Positions 17,020 to 25,318 of a DNA stretch of 64,000 nt are shown here, piece after piece; position 1 is the stretch's first letter; every line of letters begins with the position of its first letter. The DNA lies in contig JAUHYC010000009.1 of the NCBI GenBank assembly GCA_030426685.1, positions 1 through 64,000 of the forward strand. Reading direction: 5' to 3'. Made by a program: the position numbers and the translations under genes. This stretch comes from Alphaproteobacteria bacterium. GTDB taxonomy: Bacteria > Pseudomonadota > Alphaproteobacteria > Rhodobacterales > Rhodobacteraceae. The notes below the pieces were generated by a model, which was not told the origin of the DNA, searched no databases, and worked only from the letters and a program-made list of their open reading frames with translations.

Positions 17020-18531
17020 ATGGCGGGTAAGCGGATGATTTATCCTTGGTCTTCGAACAATAGCGATAAGCAGGATTTCGAAGTTCTGGTCACGGCAGAA
17101 CATGCGTGGCCCGCGCTGGAACGTCTTGTGTTGGAGGCGCAGGATGAGGTGATTGCTTCGTTCCGCATTTTTGACTTCAGTACTCCACTCATCAGCGCCG
17201 ACGCGAAAGCAGTCGGGGAAACCTGGTCCGATTTGATCGCGGATGCGGCCCGGCGCGGCGTCACCGTTCGCATCATTGTCAGTGATTTCGATCCCATTCT
17301 AGCGGCGGATTTGCATGAGATCGCGATGCGCACGGCGAGTCAGGCCGACGAACTTTCTGAAAGTCTGGGCGAAGATCTTGCGGGGAAATTGCATGTGCAG
17401 GTTGCGATGCATCCTACCAAGGTTGGAACAGTGCCGCAGATTGCCTTTTTCCCTGCCGTTTGGCGCAAATTAAAGAAATTGCCGCGAAAGCGTAGGGAGG
17501 CCGCAGTCGGCAGCGACGACAGTCCCAAGCCACCTTCGCTCTATCCGGTGTCGCATCACCAGAAACTGGCCGTTGTTGACCGAAACGTGCTCTATATCGG
17601 TGGTTTGGACCTGAACACCCGGCGGTATGATACGCCGGATCATGATCTTCCTTCGCATTTGACTTGGGCGGACGTCCAAGTGGTGGTTCGCGGACCGGAG
17701 GCTGAAGAAGCGGCGACTCACCTCGAGAATTTCCTGCTCGAAATCGACAAGGCGCAGTGTCATACCGAATTTCCCAACATCAGCAGAACCCTGTCTGCGC
17801 CGCGTCGATTTGGCTTTTGGGCGGTGTCACCGAAAACGCTGATCAAGGAAATCGAAGAGGATCATCTGGCGGCGTTCCAACAGGCGCAACAGCTTATCTA
17901 CATCGAAAGTCAGTTCCTGCGATCCAGCGTGATAGCGGACGGGTTGGTGCGCGCAGCCAAGCGGAACCCGGATCTTACTCTGATCACGGTGCTGCCGGCC
18001 CTGCCCGAGGATGTTGCATTCGACGGCAATCGGGGGCTCGATGCGCGCTATGGCATGAGCCTGCAGGCCGACGCCTTGAAAAAGATCACGGCAGCATTCG
18101 GCGAGCGGTCTTGTATCGCCAGCCCGGTCAAACAGGTTTTTGCCGCACGCGATGCCCCTTCGGTACTGCAGGGATCGCCCGTCATCCATTTGCACAGCAA
18201 GGTGCTTATTACCGATCAAAGCTTTGCGCTTGTTGGATCGGCCAATCTGAACGGAAGGTCCATGCGTTGGGATACAGAAGCCGCCCTGCGCATTACCGAT
18301 CCCGGCCGGATTTCGACGCTGTGGGAAACGCTGGCCCGCCATTGGTGGCGGGATCATCTGACCGAAACGATGCTTGACCCGAAACTGGCCTTACAGGCGT
18401 GGAAGGAAGAGATCACACGCAATCGGGTAAGACGGCCAGAGGCGCGTCTTGGTTACCTGGTGCCTCATGAAGCCGACAAAATGGAAAAGCTCCATCAACC
18501 TGTGCCGGGCGCGACAGAGAATATCGTGTAG
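17020..18531 (+). CDS. Phospholipase D / cardiolipin synthase-like protein
   Basis: 503 residues with two HKD motifs: HHQKLAVVDRNVLYIGGLD (near 178) and HSKVLITDQSFALVGSANLNGRS (near 391). The first motif keeps HxK and the D. No N-terminal membrane segments are visible, unlike classical ClsA. Such enzymes transfer phosphatidyl groups or hydrolyse phospholipids. The gene follows the sensor kinase by 18 bp on the same strand, so it is probably part of the nepR-ecfG operon, suggesting membrane lipid remodelling under stress (inference). Confidence 0.85.
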   Translation: MAGKRMIYPWSSNNSDKQDFEVLVTAEHAWPALERLVLEAQDEVIASFRIFDFSTPLISADAKAVGETWSDLIADAARRGVTVRIIVSDFDPILAADLHEIAMRTASQADELSESLGEDLAGKLHVQVAMHPTKVGTVPQIAFFPAVWRKLKKLPRKRREAAVGSDDSPKPPSLYPVSHHQKLAVVDRNVLYIGGLDLNTRRYDTPDHDLPSHLTWADVQVVVRGPEAEEAATHLENFLLEIDKAQCHTEFPNISRTLSAPRRFGFWAVSPKTLIKEIEEDHLAAFQQAQQLIYIESQFLRSSVIADGLVRAAKRNPDLTLITVLPALPEDVAFDGNRGLDARYGMSLQADALKKITAAFGERSCIASPVKQVFAARDAPSVLQGSPVIHLHSKVLITDQSFALVGSANLNGRSMRWDTEAALRITDPGRISTLWETLARHWWRDHLTETMLDPKLALQAWKEEITRNRVRRPEARLGYLVPHEADKMEKLHQPVPGATENIV

Positions 18532-18535
18532 AAGG

Positions 18536-19543
18536 CTAGACGCCCTTATCCGCATTATTTGATGGAACAACCAACATCTTGCTACACCAAAGTAATACTG
18601 GCAGGGCGACTATTGCTCCGATCGGCCCCCACAGCCACAGGCCGAAGATGATGGCAAGAAAAACCACCAGCGGGTTCAACTGAAGCTGTCTGCCAACGAA
18701 GAGCGGGGTTACAAATTGCCCCTCGGTGACATTCAGCGCCAGAAACGTCAGCGGCGGAACGATTGCTGCTGCGCCACCTAGTTGCATCAAACCCGCGATC
18801 GCCAGACCAAATATTACGATCAAGGGGCCAAGGTAGGGTATGAAGTTCAGCAGAGCCGCGACCAGACCCCACAACCAAGCGTTGCTCAGTCCGATTACTG
18901 CAAGAGCGGCCGCAGTTGCCACGCCCAGTCCTATGTTTACGATCGTTACGGCAGCAAAATAGCGGGCAACCGCGCGTTCGGCACGGAACAACCTTTCACA
19001 CTGTCGGTCTGCACTGGCGTAAAGGTCATTGCGGGTCAGCACAAATAGAAACAATGTACCAACAAAGATCAGCACCTGGCCCCCGAAGTTCGGGGCAATC
19101 CATAACGCATCCATCATTGTGGGCAGTTTCGCAGAGTTGGAATCGTCGTCTGAATTTTCACCACTCACGGTCTGTTCAATTTCTTCTCCGATATCTTCCA
19201 AGCCGCGCAGCGTATCGGCAATTCCAGTGATCCAGCCGCGAATTTCGAGCTTCAGCCGAGGCAATTGATTGGTCAACGTGGAAATCAACGGGTCGATTGA
19301 GAAGAGCAATGCCGTCAACAGCAGTGTTGCAAAGGCTAGTAGCGCAAGCGCGACAAGCACTCTTGGGACGCCATACCGGTTGAAAAGATCGGCGAGGGGC
19401 GACACGACTACTCCAATAACCAGTGCAAAAACCGCGGGCGCCAGGAAGGGTTTGGCAAAGTACAGGGCAGTGCAGGATGCGAGCAAGGTCAGGATCAAAA
19501 GCATGACCCGTATGGACTTTGTCGAAAGAAGGGATGCGAGCAT
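18536..19543 (-). CDS. AI-2E family (PerM-like) membrane transporter
   Basis: 335 residues with about eight hydrophobic segments: two near the N-terminus, one near 65-85, and a C-terminal group with NAWLWGLVAALLNFIPYLGP, which contains the family motif. The region between (about 95-165) is more polar and acidic. Members export small molecules or ions and the family name comes from an E. coli AI-2 exporter; the substrate here is unknown. It converges on the phospholipase gene with a 4-bp gap and lies downstream of a PLDc_N peptide gene on the same strand. Confidence 0.82.
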   Translation of the reverse strand: MLASLLSTKSIRVMLLILTLLASCTALYFAKPFLAPAVFALVIGVVVSPLADLFNRYGVPRVLVALALLAFATLLLTALLFSIDPLISTLTNQLPRLKLEIRGWITGIADTLRGLEDIGEEIEQTVSGENSDDDSNSAKLPTMMDALWIAPNFGGQVLIFVGTLFLFVLTRNDLYASADRQCERLFRAERAVARYFAAVTIVNIGLGVATAAALAVIGLSNAWLWGLVAALLNFIPYLGPLIVIFGLAIAGLMQLGGAAAIVPPLTFLALNVTEGQFVTPLFVGRQLQLNPLVVFLAIIFGLWLWGPIGAIVALPVLLWCSKMLVVPSNNADKGV

Positions 19544-19581
19544 TGTGCAATCTCAATATGAAATGTCTGGAGGTCGCCGAG

Positions 19582-19773
19582 TTATGTCTGTCTGGCGGTG
19601 GACCTGGGACCAAACAAGAGCCACAGAATAAATCCGATCAGCGGTAACAGGATGACAAGCAGCACCCACAGAACTTTCGTTCCCGTCGTTGCTGACGATC
19701 CCAAGATTGAAATGATTGCCCAGAGACAAAGAACCAGAAGGATCAGGCTGCCGAGGCCAGCAATTTCGAACAT
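19582..19773 (-). CDS. PLDc_N domain membrane peptide
   Basis: 63 residues, starting MFEIAGLGSLILLVLCLWAI, with two hydrophobic helices and the motif WVLLVILLPLIGFILWLLFGPR. This is the PLDc_N family (the membrane anchor of some phospholipase D-like proteins) encoded alone. A close paralogue lies at 27032-27223. With a phospholipase D-like protein without an anchor at 17020, interaction is conceivable but not shown. Confidence 0.82.
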   Translation of the reverse strand: MFEIAGLGSLILLVLCLWAIISILGSSATTGTKVLWVLLVILLPLIGFILWLLFGPRSTARQT

Positions 19774-19856
19774 TATGGTCCCTTCCTAAGACATTCCGCC
19801 CATGCCGTGTTTCGGTCCAGAAATACCACGAGTCAGAGGGTTTCATTTTTTGAGTT

Positions 19857-19897
19857 CAAAATAAAATGAAAACCCGGGCAAAATCATCGCCCGGATT
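19857..19897 (-). terminator. Rho-independent terminator of the entericidin gene
   Basis: On the minus strand AATCCGGGC and GCCCGGGTT form a 9-bp stem (one mismatch or wobble) around a 9-nt loop and are followed by TTCATTTTATTTT. It is about 25 bp past the entericidin stop. Confidence 0.75.
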
Positions 19898-19923
19898 TCC
19901 GAATGTTCAGTTCAGTCAGCACT

Positions 19924-20049
19924 TTATTGTGCTTCCTGGGCTTCTTCGCTGATCTCATTGCCAGCCGCCGATACATCGCGGCCGAAGCCTTCGACAGTTT
20001 CGCACGCGGCCAGGGCCGTGACCGCCAAAATAGTCGCCAAAAGTCTCAT
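19924..20049 (-). CDS. Entericidin A/B family lipoprotein
   Basis: 41 residues, read directly on the minus strand: a short signal sequence beginning MRLLATILAVTALAAC, with lipobox LAAC, then ETVEGFGRDVSAAGNEI. This is the entericidin family of tiny outer membrane or envelope lipoproteins, often controlled by general stress sigma factors. An AAGGAGAC ribosome binding site lies just upstream. It starts 10 bp after the stop of the secreted protein gene on the same strand and is probably cotranscribed with it. Confidence 0.88.
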   Translation of the reverse strand: MRLLATILAVTALAACETVEGFGRDVSAAGNEISEEAQEAQ

Positions 20050-20059
20050 TCTTGTCTCC

Positions 20060-20545
20060 TTACTTCAATTTCGACGCGATATTGTCAGCGAATGCGGCGA
20101 CGACAGCCTGATAGAACACATCGCTGTCGACCGTCAGTTCATCAGTGTTGGTTCCCTCCGGATAGAGCGCCCCGAGCTGATCGGTGGTGACCGTCAGCGT
20201 GTAGTTTTCGTCCTTGCTGGCGTCGGGCATGTCGATGTCCACATCACCCGCCAGTTTCCATTCCCCGATACCAAGCGAAGTTTCGAAATTGTTCGCAAGC
20301 ATCACTTCATCGAGGTCGATCTCGATCTCAGCACCTTCAACATCTTCTGGCGCGATCTGAGAAACCAAACGCTCGGCGATTGCGGTCTCGAGATCCGCTT
20401 CCAGGTTTTTCCATGCACCAGCGGCTTCATAGGTTTCGATCGCGGACAAATCGGCCGTGACATCAATTTTCGAAACCTGCGTTTCTGCCACCGCAGCGGT
20501 TGAGATCGCGGCGATCAAGGCAGTGCTTCGGACAAGATGTTTCAT
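20060..20545 (-). CDS. Secreted protein of unknown function, 161 residues
   Basis: The start at 20545 is supported by AAAGGAGAC and by a signal peptide (MKHLVRSTALIAAISTAAVA, cleavage after AVA). The mature part is acidic, with TADLSAIETYEAAGAWKNLEADLETAI and a C-terminal segment ending ASKLK. I do not recognise a domain; the helical first part may bind a partner. A stress-type promoter lies 45 bp upstream and the entericidin gene follows, so it probably belongs to the EcfG regulon. Confidence 0.72.
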   Translation of the reverse strand: MKHLVRSTALIAAISTAAVAETQVSKIDVTADLSAIETYEAAGAWKNLEADLETAIAERLVSQIAPEDVEGAEIEIDLDEVMLANNFETSLGIGEWKLAGDVDIDMPDASKDENYTLTVTTDQLGALYPEGTNTDELTVDSDVFYQAVVAAFADNIASKLK

Positions 20546-20589
20546 CGTTAGTCTCCTTTTTTGCGTCCCCATATCGGGTGCATCAGGAA

Positions 20590-20614
20590 AACTTACCTGC
20601 GGTGAGATGGTTCC
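20590..20614 (-). promoter_or_regulatory. EcfG-type promoter of the secreted protein-entericidin operon
   Basis: On the minus strand GGAAC (20614-20610), 16-bp spacer, AGTT (20593-20590), about 45 bp before the ATG at 20545. One mismatch in the -10. Confidence 0.6.
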
Positions 20615-20813
20615 AAAAAATTCTGAGTAATTTGATTCAGCAGGTATGAATGGCTGGGCCGACTTGCAGAAAAGCTTGGCAGTCAAGCATCACACGCATC
20701 ACAAAAGAGCCATGGCACATCCGGACAGGATTGCTGACCGCAACCGAAGCCGTTGGTCTTGGCTTCGATATTGTACGGGCATTGAGTATTTTCTTGTTAA
20801 AAGTGACAATCAT

Positions 20814-20838
20814 GGAACTTTTTTAGGCCGCTCGAGTT
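20814..20838 (+). promoter_or_regulatory. EcfG-type promoter of the DUF883 gene
   Basis: GGAAC (20814-20818), 16-bp spacer, AGTT (20835-20838), about 32 bp before the ATG at 20871. Same one-base variant as the promoter at 20590-20614. Confidence 0.6.
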
Positions 20839-20870
20839 GAACAAAAAGATGAAACTAAAGGAGACCTCAA

Positions 20871-21164
20871 ATGGCCAGAGCCACTACAACTCCCAAGACA
20901 GACGATATTGTCGAACAACTCGATACTTTACGCGCTGATGTCGCGGAGTTGACGCAGATAGTATCGCAGGTTGCGACGGCGAAAGCGGAAAGTGCCGCCG
21001 CGTCAGTCAAGAAGCGTGTCGACGAGCAGGTGCATTCGATTTCCGATACCGCATCACAATTCAGCGCGCTGGCGGAAGAGAGCGTGCGGAGGCAACCCGT
21101 TGCTGCAACGGCAATCGCTGCGGGCCTCGGATTCATGATCGGATATTTGGCAAACCGGAAATAA
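20871..21164 (+). CDS. DUF883 (ElaB/YqjD-like) membrane-anchored protein
   Basis: 97 residues. A long charged helix (residues 10-75, coiled-coil-like) ends in a C-terminal hydrophobic segment VAATAIAAGLGFMIGYLANRK, the DUF883 tail anchor. E. coli ElaB and YqjD bind ribosomes at the membrane in stationary phase. AAAGGAGACCTC precedes the start. The next gene follows after 4 bp, as yqjE follows yqjD in enterobacteria. Confidence 0.82.
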   Translation: MARATTTPKTDDIVEQLDTLRADVAELTQIVSQVATAKAESAAASVKKRVDEQVHSISDTASQFSALAEESVRRQPVAATAIAAGLGFMIGYLANRK

Positions 21165-21168
21165 CGCT

Positions 21169-21507
21169 ATGTTTTCCCGAATGAAATCCAACGTCCGCCA
21201 TGCAGCGTGGTTGACAGCATGCTGGGCCATTGCCGCCTTTTCGACGGCTGTCGCATTGGGATTCGCAACCGCCGCCGGTCTTGCGGCGTTGGCCGAGGCA
21301 GGTCTGTCGTTGCCAATCCGCCTGTTCATCATGGGATGTCTTTGGTTCGGGTTTGCCGGAATTGCCGCGTTGGTGGCGACCCTGACCAAAGGCCATAACA
21401 CGCAAGAACAGGCGATGGAAAAACGACCCTTGCCCCCGATGGCTGACGCGTTCACGGCCGGGATGGCTGAAGGGGCAGCGATGGCGTCGCGAAACCGATC
21501 CGGTTGA
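21169..21507 (+). CDS. YqjE/holin-like two-helix membrane protein
   Basis: 112 residues with hydrophobic segments at about 14-42 and 48-70. Its place directly after a DUF883 gene (4-bp gap) suggests the YqjE/phage holin-like superfamily partner, though the sequence match is weak to my eye. The C-terminal tail is polar. The 3' end overlaps the convergent gene at 21452-21835 by 56 bp. Confidence 0.65.
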   Translation: MFSRMKSNVRHAAWLTACWAIAAFSTAVALGFATAAGLAALAEAGLSLPIRLFIMGCLWFGFAGIAALVATLTKGHNTQEQAMEKRPLPPMADAFTAGMAEGAAMASRNRSG

Positions 21508-21835
21508 GAACCTCGCGGATGTGGGTGTCGGAAAATGGTACGCTGATCGGATAAATCGACGGCTGGTCAAACGTTCTGTTACCGTTTCCTATCAGTATGG
21601 TTGGCACTTTCGACGCGGATAACCTGTGAACCAACTCTTGGACGTTCAAAGCGAAGGAACCGCATCTGATCGCCGCCAGTTGCGGGAGCGGAAGGGATAA
21701 CAGGATGTCCTCAGGTTTGTGAAATGACATCTGCTCGAAACTCGGCAGGTAGCTTTGAAAGATCTCGGACAGGTCCTGAAACACGACCATATCGGGTTCG
21801 ATGATCCAGATGAAGCGATTATCGGGATTGGTCAT
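21452..21835 (-). CDS. Degenerate receiver-like protein
   Basis: 127 residues, MTNPDNRFIWIIEPDMVVFQDLSEIF. The start (WIIEPDMVV followed by a helix) and the pattern of strands (TILIGNG, YPISVPFSD) resemble a response-regulator receiver, but the phosphoacceptor aspartate position (LAAIRCG) and the conserved lysine are absent. If expressed it would be a phosphorylation-independent regulator. A start ATG with only weak ribosome binding sequence lies 89 bp from the divergent crp/fnr gene. Confidence 0.6.
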   Translation of the reverse strand: MTNPDNRFIWIIEPDMVVFQDLSEIFQSYLPSFEQMSFHKPEDILLSLPLPQLAAIRCGSFALNVQELVHRLSASKVPTILIGNGNRTFDQPSIYPISVPFSDTHIREVLNRIGFATPSLPLQPSRP

Positions 21836-21923
21836 GTCAACAGATCCCCTTTCTCGGTTCAGATATAAACGAACCGACGATCTGCCGCTTTAAACTGTGA
21901 CATAGGGAAAGAGAGATTTTAAG

Positions 21924-22649
21924 ATGTACATGTGCAAAAACTGCCCGCTGCACCGTTTTGACTATTTCGATGAGTTTTCTCAGGAAGAAATTGAATTAAC
22001 TCAGTCTTGCAAGGCGGGGGAAATGCGGATCGAGGCGGGAACCCCTCTGCTGGCTCAAGGCGCAAAATCACCGCAACTGTTTACCGTTCTCAAAGGAATG
22101 GGTGTCCGGTACCGGACTTTGGAGGACGGACAACGGCAGGTCGTTAATTTTGTTTTTCCCGGGGATTTTCTGGGTCTTCAGGCTGCCGTGATGGAAGAAA
22201 TGAAGCACTCGGTCGAGGCGACGACGGATATGCACCTGTGTGTCTTTGACCGGAAAGTGCTGTGGAAGATCTACCGTTCCAGCCCTGAACGCGGCTTTGA
22301 TCTGACGTGGCTGGCTGCTGTCGAAGAACATATGGTCGCCGAAGCGCTGACATCTGTCGGTCAGCAGACCGCTCTGGAGCGGATATCTTGGGCGTTGCTG
22401 CGCCTTTACAACCGTGCCTGTGCCGTCGGGCTTGCAGATAACGCAGGCGTCGTACCGTTGCCGTTCCGCCAGCAGGATTTGGCGGATGCGATGGGACTAT
22501 CCCTGGTTCACACGAATAAAACGCTTGCCAAATTGCGGAGCGACAACATTGCAGACTGGAGCGATGGCCGGTTGCAGTTGATAGACCGGGCAAAGCTTGC
22601 GGATTTGGCGGGAACCGACGCTGATCTTGAGAAGCGACCGCTGATCTGA
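21924..22649 (+). CDS. Crp/Fnr family transcription regulator
   Basis: 241 residues. The N-terminus MYMCKNCPLHRF has a CxxC pair, followed by a cyclic-nucleotide-type beta-barrel (about 30-130: GTPLLAQGAKSPQLFTVLKGMGVRY, VVNFVFPGDFLG) and a winged HTH (about 185-215: FRQQDLADAMGLSLVHTNKTLAKL). The two N-terminal cysteines plus another near 31 could bind a redox cofactor, but this is not the full FnrL pattern. It might act on the FNR-like box at 63026 (inference). Confidence 0.85.
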   Translation: MYMCKNCPLHRFDYFDEFSQEEIELTQSCKAGEMRIEAGTPLLAQGAKSPQLFTVLKGMGVRYRTLEDGQRQVVNFVFPGDFLGLQAAVMEEMKHSVEATTDMHLCVFDRKVLWKIYRSSPERGFDLTWLAAVEEHMVAEALTSVGQQTALERISWALLRLYNRACAVGLADNAGVVPLPFRQQDLADAMGLSLVHTNKTLAKLRSDNIADWSDGRLQLIDRAKLADLAGTDADLEKRPLI

Positions 22650-22748
22650 TTCCGCAGCGTGCGCTTGCTCGCACGACCGGCCACACCCCTTTGGAACAGT
22701 GCCGCAAAACGACAGCCCTCTGAACAACATCAGAAAGTATAATATCGC

Positions 22749-23999
22749 ATGGCAACGGAGTTTTTCAGTTTTGAACCTTACCACGTCGCCCTGACTGTAA
22801 CAGGCGCTATCGTGATACTGGCCCGATGGCTTCCGCGGTTCATTTCCACACGCGAACCAGCGGCGGCGCCGCTTCTGATCCTATTTGGTATGTGCGCCTA
22901 TTGGCTTATTCCGGGTTTGCCCGCCATTCCCGATCCCCGAGTCGCGCCGCACCCTTGGGAGATTGCGAGCGAGTTGACGGTCATTGTTGCCCTGTTCACA
23001 GCCGGGTTACGGATCGACAATCTTGGACCGGCGCTGCGCTGGGTTCCGACGATGCGGATGCTGGCGATTGCGATGCCGTTGACGATCTTTGCAGTGGCAG
23101 TGCTCGGAACGGGGATTGCAGGGATGACCGTGGCCGGCGCTATCCTTCTGGGCGCGGTTCTTGCGCCGACCGACCCCGTGCTTGCCGGGGACGTGCAGGT
23201 CGGGCCGCCACACGAGGGAGAAGAACACCGGGTCCGGTTCACGCTGACAACCGAAGCTGCATTGAATGACGGGCTTGCTTTCCCGTTTGTTTATCTGGGT
23301 CTTCTGGTTGCGCTGCACGGGTTGAACCCCTCGGACTGGGTCATGGAATGGTTCCTAGTGGATGTGCTTTACCGGATCACAATCGGTGTCCTGATGGGCG
23401 GAGCAGGCGGCTGGGTTCTGGGACAGGTACTTTTCCAGTTTCCGCGCCGATCCGCGCTTGCTGATACGGCCTCGGGGGTTTTGGCCCTTGCGGGTGTTCT
23501 GCTGTGCTACGGCTCGACCGAATTGGCCGAGGGATACGGGTTCATCTCGGTCGCGGTGATGGGACTGGCACTGCGGCGTGTCGAAAGCCAACACCAGTTT
23601 CACAGGCGGCTGCATGACTTCTGCGAGAATATTGAACACGCGCTGACGGCGCTTTTGCTGGTCGCTCTCGGGTACGCTTTGCCTGTTCTGCTTGCCGATC
23701 TGCAATGGGTACATCTTTTTGTGACCTTGGCATTGGTTGCCGTAATCCGCCCTGTTGCCGGGTGGCTTTCGTTAATCGGAACCCATGTCAGAGGCAGGGA
23801 CCGTGCCATCGTAGCGATATACGGCGTGCGCGGCATCGGCTCGATCTACTACCTGTGTTACGCTGGTCGGCATGTCGAATTTGCGAATGAAATCCAGATA
23901 TGGTCACTGGTCGGGCTGGTGATCCTGGTGTCAACGGTGTTGCATGGGTTCACAGTGGCGCGCGCGATGGAAGGCATTCGCAGCAATACGGCTCATTGA
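22749..23999 (+). CDS. NhaP-type cation/proton antiporter
   Basis: 416 residues with about 12 hydrophobic segments. The CPA1 family motifs are present: GAVLAPTDPVLAGDVQVG (near 140) and TTEAALNDGLAFPFVYLG (near 172), with the ion-binding ND pair. It exchanges Na+ or K+ for protons across the inner membrane. A GGAAC lies upstream (22692) but without a matching -10, so stress control is not supported. The next gene on the same strand starts 66 bp later. Confidence 0.87.
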   Translation: MATEFFSFEPYHVALTVTGAIVILARWLPRFISTREPAAAPLLILFGMCAYWLIPGLPAIPDPRVAPHPWEIASELTVIVALFTAGLRIDNLGPALRWVPTMRMLAIAMPLTIFAVAVLGTGIAGMTVAGAILLGAVLAPTDPVLAGDVQVGPPHEGEEHRVRFTLTTEAALNDGLAFPFVYLGLLVALHGLNPSDWVMEWFLVDVLYRITIGVLMGGAGGWVLGQVLFQFPRRSALADTASGVLALAGVLLCYGSTELAEGYGFISVAVMGLALRRVESQHQFHRRLHDFCENIEHALTALLLVALGYALPVLLADLQWVHLFVTLALVAVIRPVAGWLSLIGTHVRGRDRAIVAIYGVRGIGSIYYLCYAGRHVEFANEIQIWSLVGLVILVSTVLHGFTVARAMEGIRSNTAH

Positions 24000-24065
24000 A
24001 GTTCGGGGACGTTCTGCTGACGCCCTGTCGGCAAAGCTGTGCGGAAAAAGCAGGAAGGTTGGAAA

Positions 24066-25304
24066 ATGGCCCTGATAACGAAACTCCTGCAGGATATACG
24101 TGCAAGTTATTGGTTCGTTCCCGGTCTGATGATGATGGTTGCCTTCCTAATGGCGGTTGGAATCGAAGCATTGGACCGCCATTTTTCGAACCTGTACACG
24201 CCCATGCTGCGGGACTGGATGACCACGCAATCCGATGCGGTCCGATCGCTGTTGTCGGTCATTGCACAATCGGTGATCACGGTAACCGGGGTCCTGTTTT
24301 CCATGACTGTTGTCGCGGTATCGTTCGCGTCCGCCAATTTCGGTCCGCGCCTGATTGGCAATTTCATGCGTGATCGTGGTACCCAGATCAGTTTGGGAGT
24401 ATTGATTTCTACCTTTGTTTTTGCACTGGCGACGCTGCGATCGGTGCAGGATTTCGGTGCTGACGGGCTGACGTTCGTGCCGCTTCTGTCCCTTGTTCTC
24501 GCCTTGGTCATGACGTTCGCATCGGTGATCGTCATGATATATTTCATTCACCATGTGCCCGAGATGATCAATCTTGAGAACCTGTGCCATAAACTTGGCT
24601 CCAAACTACGGTCACAGCTCATCGAGTTGTGTCAGGCAAATGGTTCAGCCACCTTGGGCGACGAGATTGAGTCTGACTGGATGAAAGAAACAGACGGTCA
24701 GGATCCCAGACCGATATTCCTTAAGACGTCTGGTTACGTCCAAGCCGTAAATTTCAACCAAATCACCAAAACAGCCGATGAAAACGACCTGAATATCGAA
24801 GTTGTCGCTGTGCCGGGTCAATTTGTTCACCCGCAACGCCCAGCCCTTAAAGTCTATTCAGAGGAACCGCTATCTGAGTCGACGGAGGCGAAGCTTCGTG
24901 CCTGTTTTGCGGCCGGAGCGGGAAAAACCGACACTCAGAACGTCATGTTCGTGGCGCAGCAACTGGTCGAAATCATCGCCCGCGCTTTGTCTCCGAGTGT
25001 AAACGACCCCTACACTGCCTGCACGTGTCTGAACTGGCTGCATGCGTCGCTTCAGGAACTCGCGGTGGCAGAAACAGTCGCCATAGCGCGGTGCTCGTCA
25101 CATCGCGTGAAAATTCCGCCGGTCACGTTCCACCAGCTGCTTCACATCACTCACGTGGACAGTCGCCAATACATCTTGGGCGACACAATGGTAAAGCGGC
25201 ATGCTGAGATGTTGTTGCAGGAACTCGTGCACCAGCTTCCTCCTGGGCCTCGGCATGATGCAGTCAAGCAAGAACTGGACACAATGCAGCAGGATCACAA
25301 ATGA
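24066..25304 (+). CDS. DUF2254 family membrane protein
   Basis: 412 residues from ATG at 24066; a frame-compatible start 27 bp earlier is less likely. Four hydrophobic segments occur in the first 185 residues (FVPGLMMMVAFLMAVG, SVITVTGVLFSMTVVAVSF, LGVLISTFVFALATL, VPLLSLVLALVMTF), then a soluble part with SVNDPYTACTCLNWLH. This layout matches DUF2254. The biochemical role is unknown. It follows the antiporter and converges on the MscS gene. Confidence 0.8.
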   Translation: MALITKLLQDIRASYWFVPGLMMMVAFLMAVGIEALDRHFSNLYTPMLRDWMTTQSDAVRSLLSVIAQSVITVTGVLFSMTVVAVSFASANFGPRLIGNFMRDRGTQISLGVLISTFVFALATLRSVQDFGADGLTFVPLLSLVLALVMTFASVIVMIYFIHHVPEMINLENLCHKLGSKLRSQLIELCQANGSATLGDEIESDWMKETDGQDPRPIFLKTSGYVQAVNFNQITKTADENDLNIEVVAVPGQFVHPQRPALKVYSEEPLSESTEAKLRACFAAGAGKTDTQNVMFVAQQLVEIIARALSPSVNDPYTACTCLNWLHASLQELAVAETVAIARCSSHRVKIPPVTFHQLLHITHVDSRQYILGDTMVKRHAEMLLQELVHQLPPGPRHDAVKQELDTMQQDHK

Positions 25305-25318
25305 CGACGGCCCCGGAA

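Noticed and set aside
22692..22715. GGAAC upstream of the NhaP-type antiporter as an EcfG promoter
   Set aside because: The bases 16-17 bp downstream are AGCC/GCCC, not CGTT-like, so the -10 is missing.
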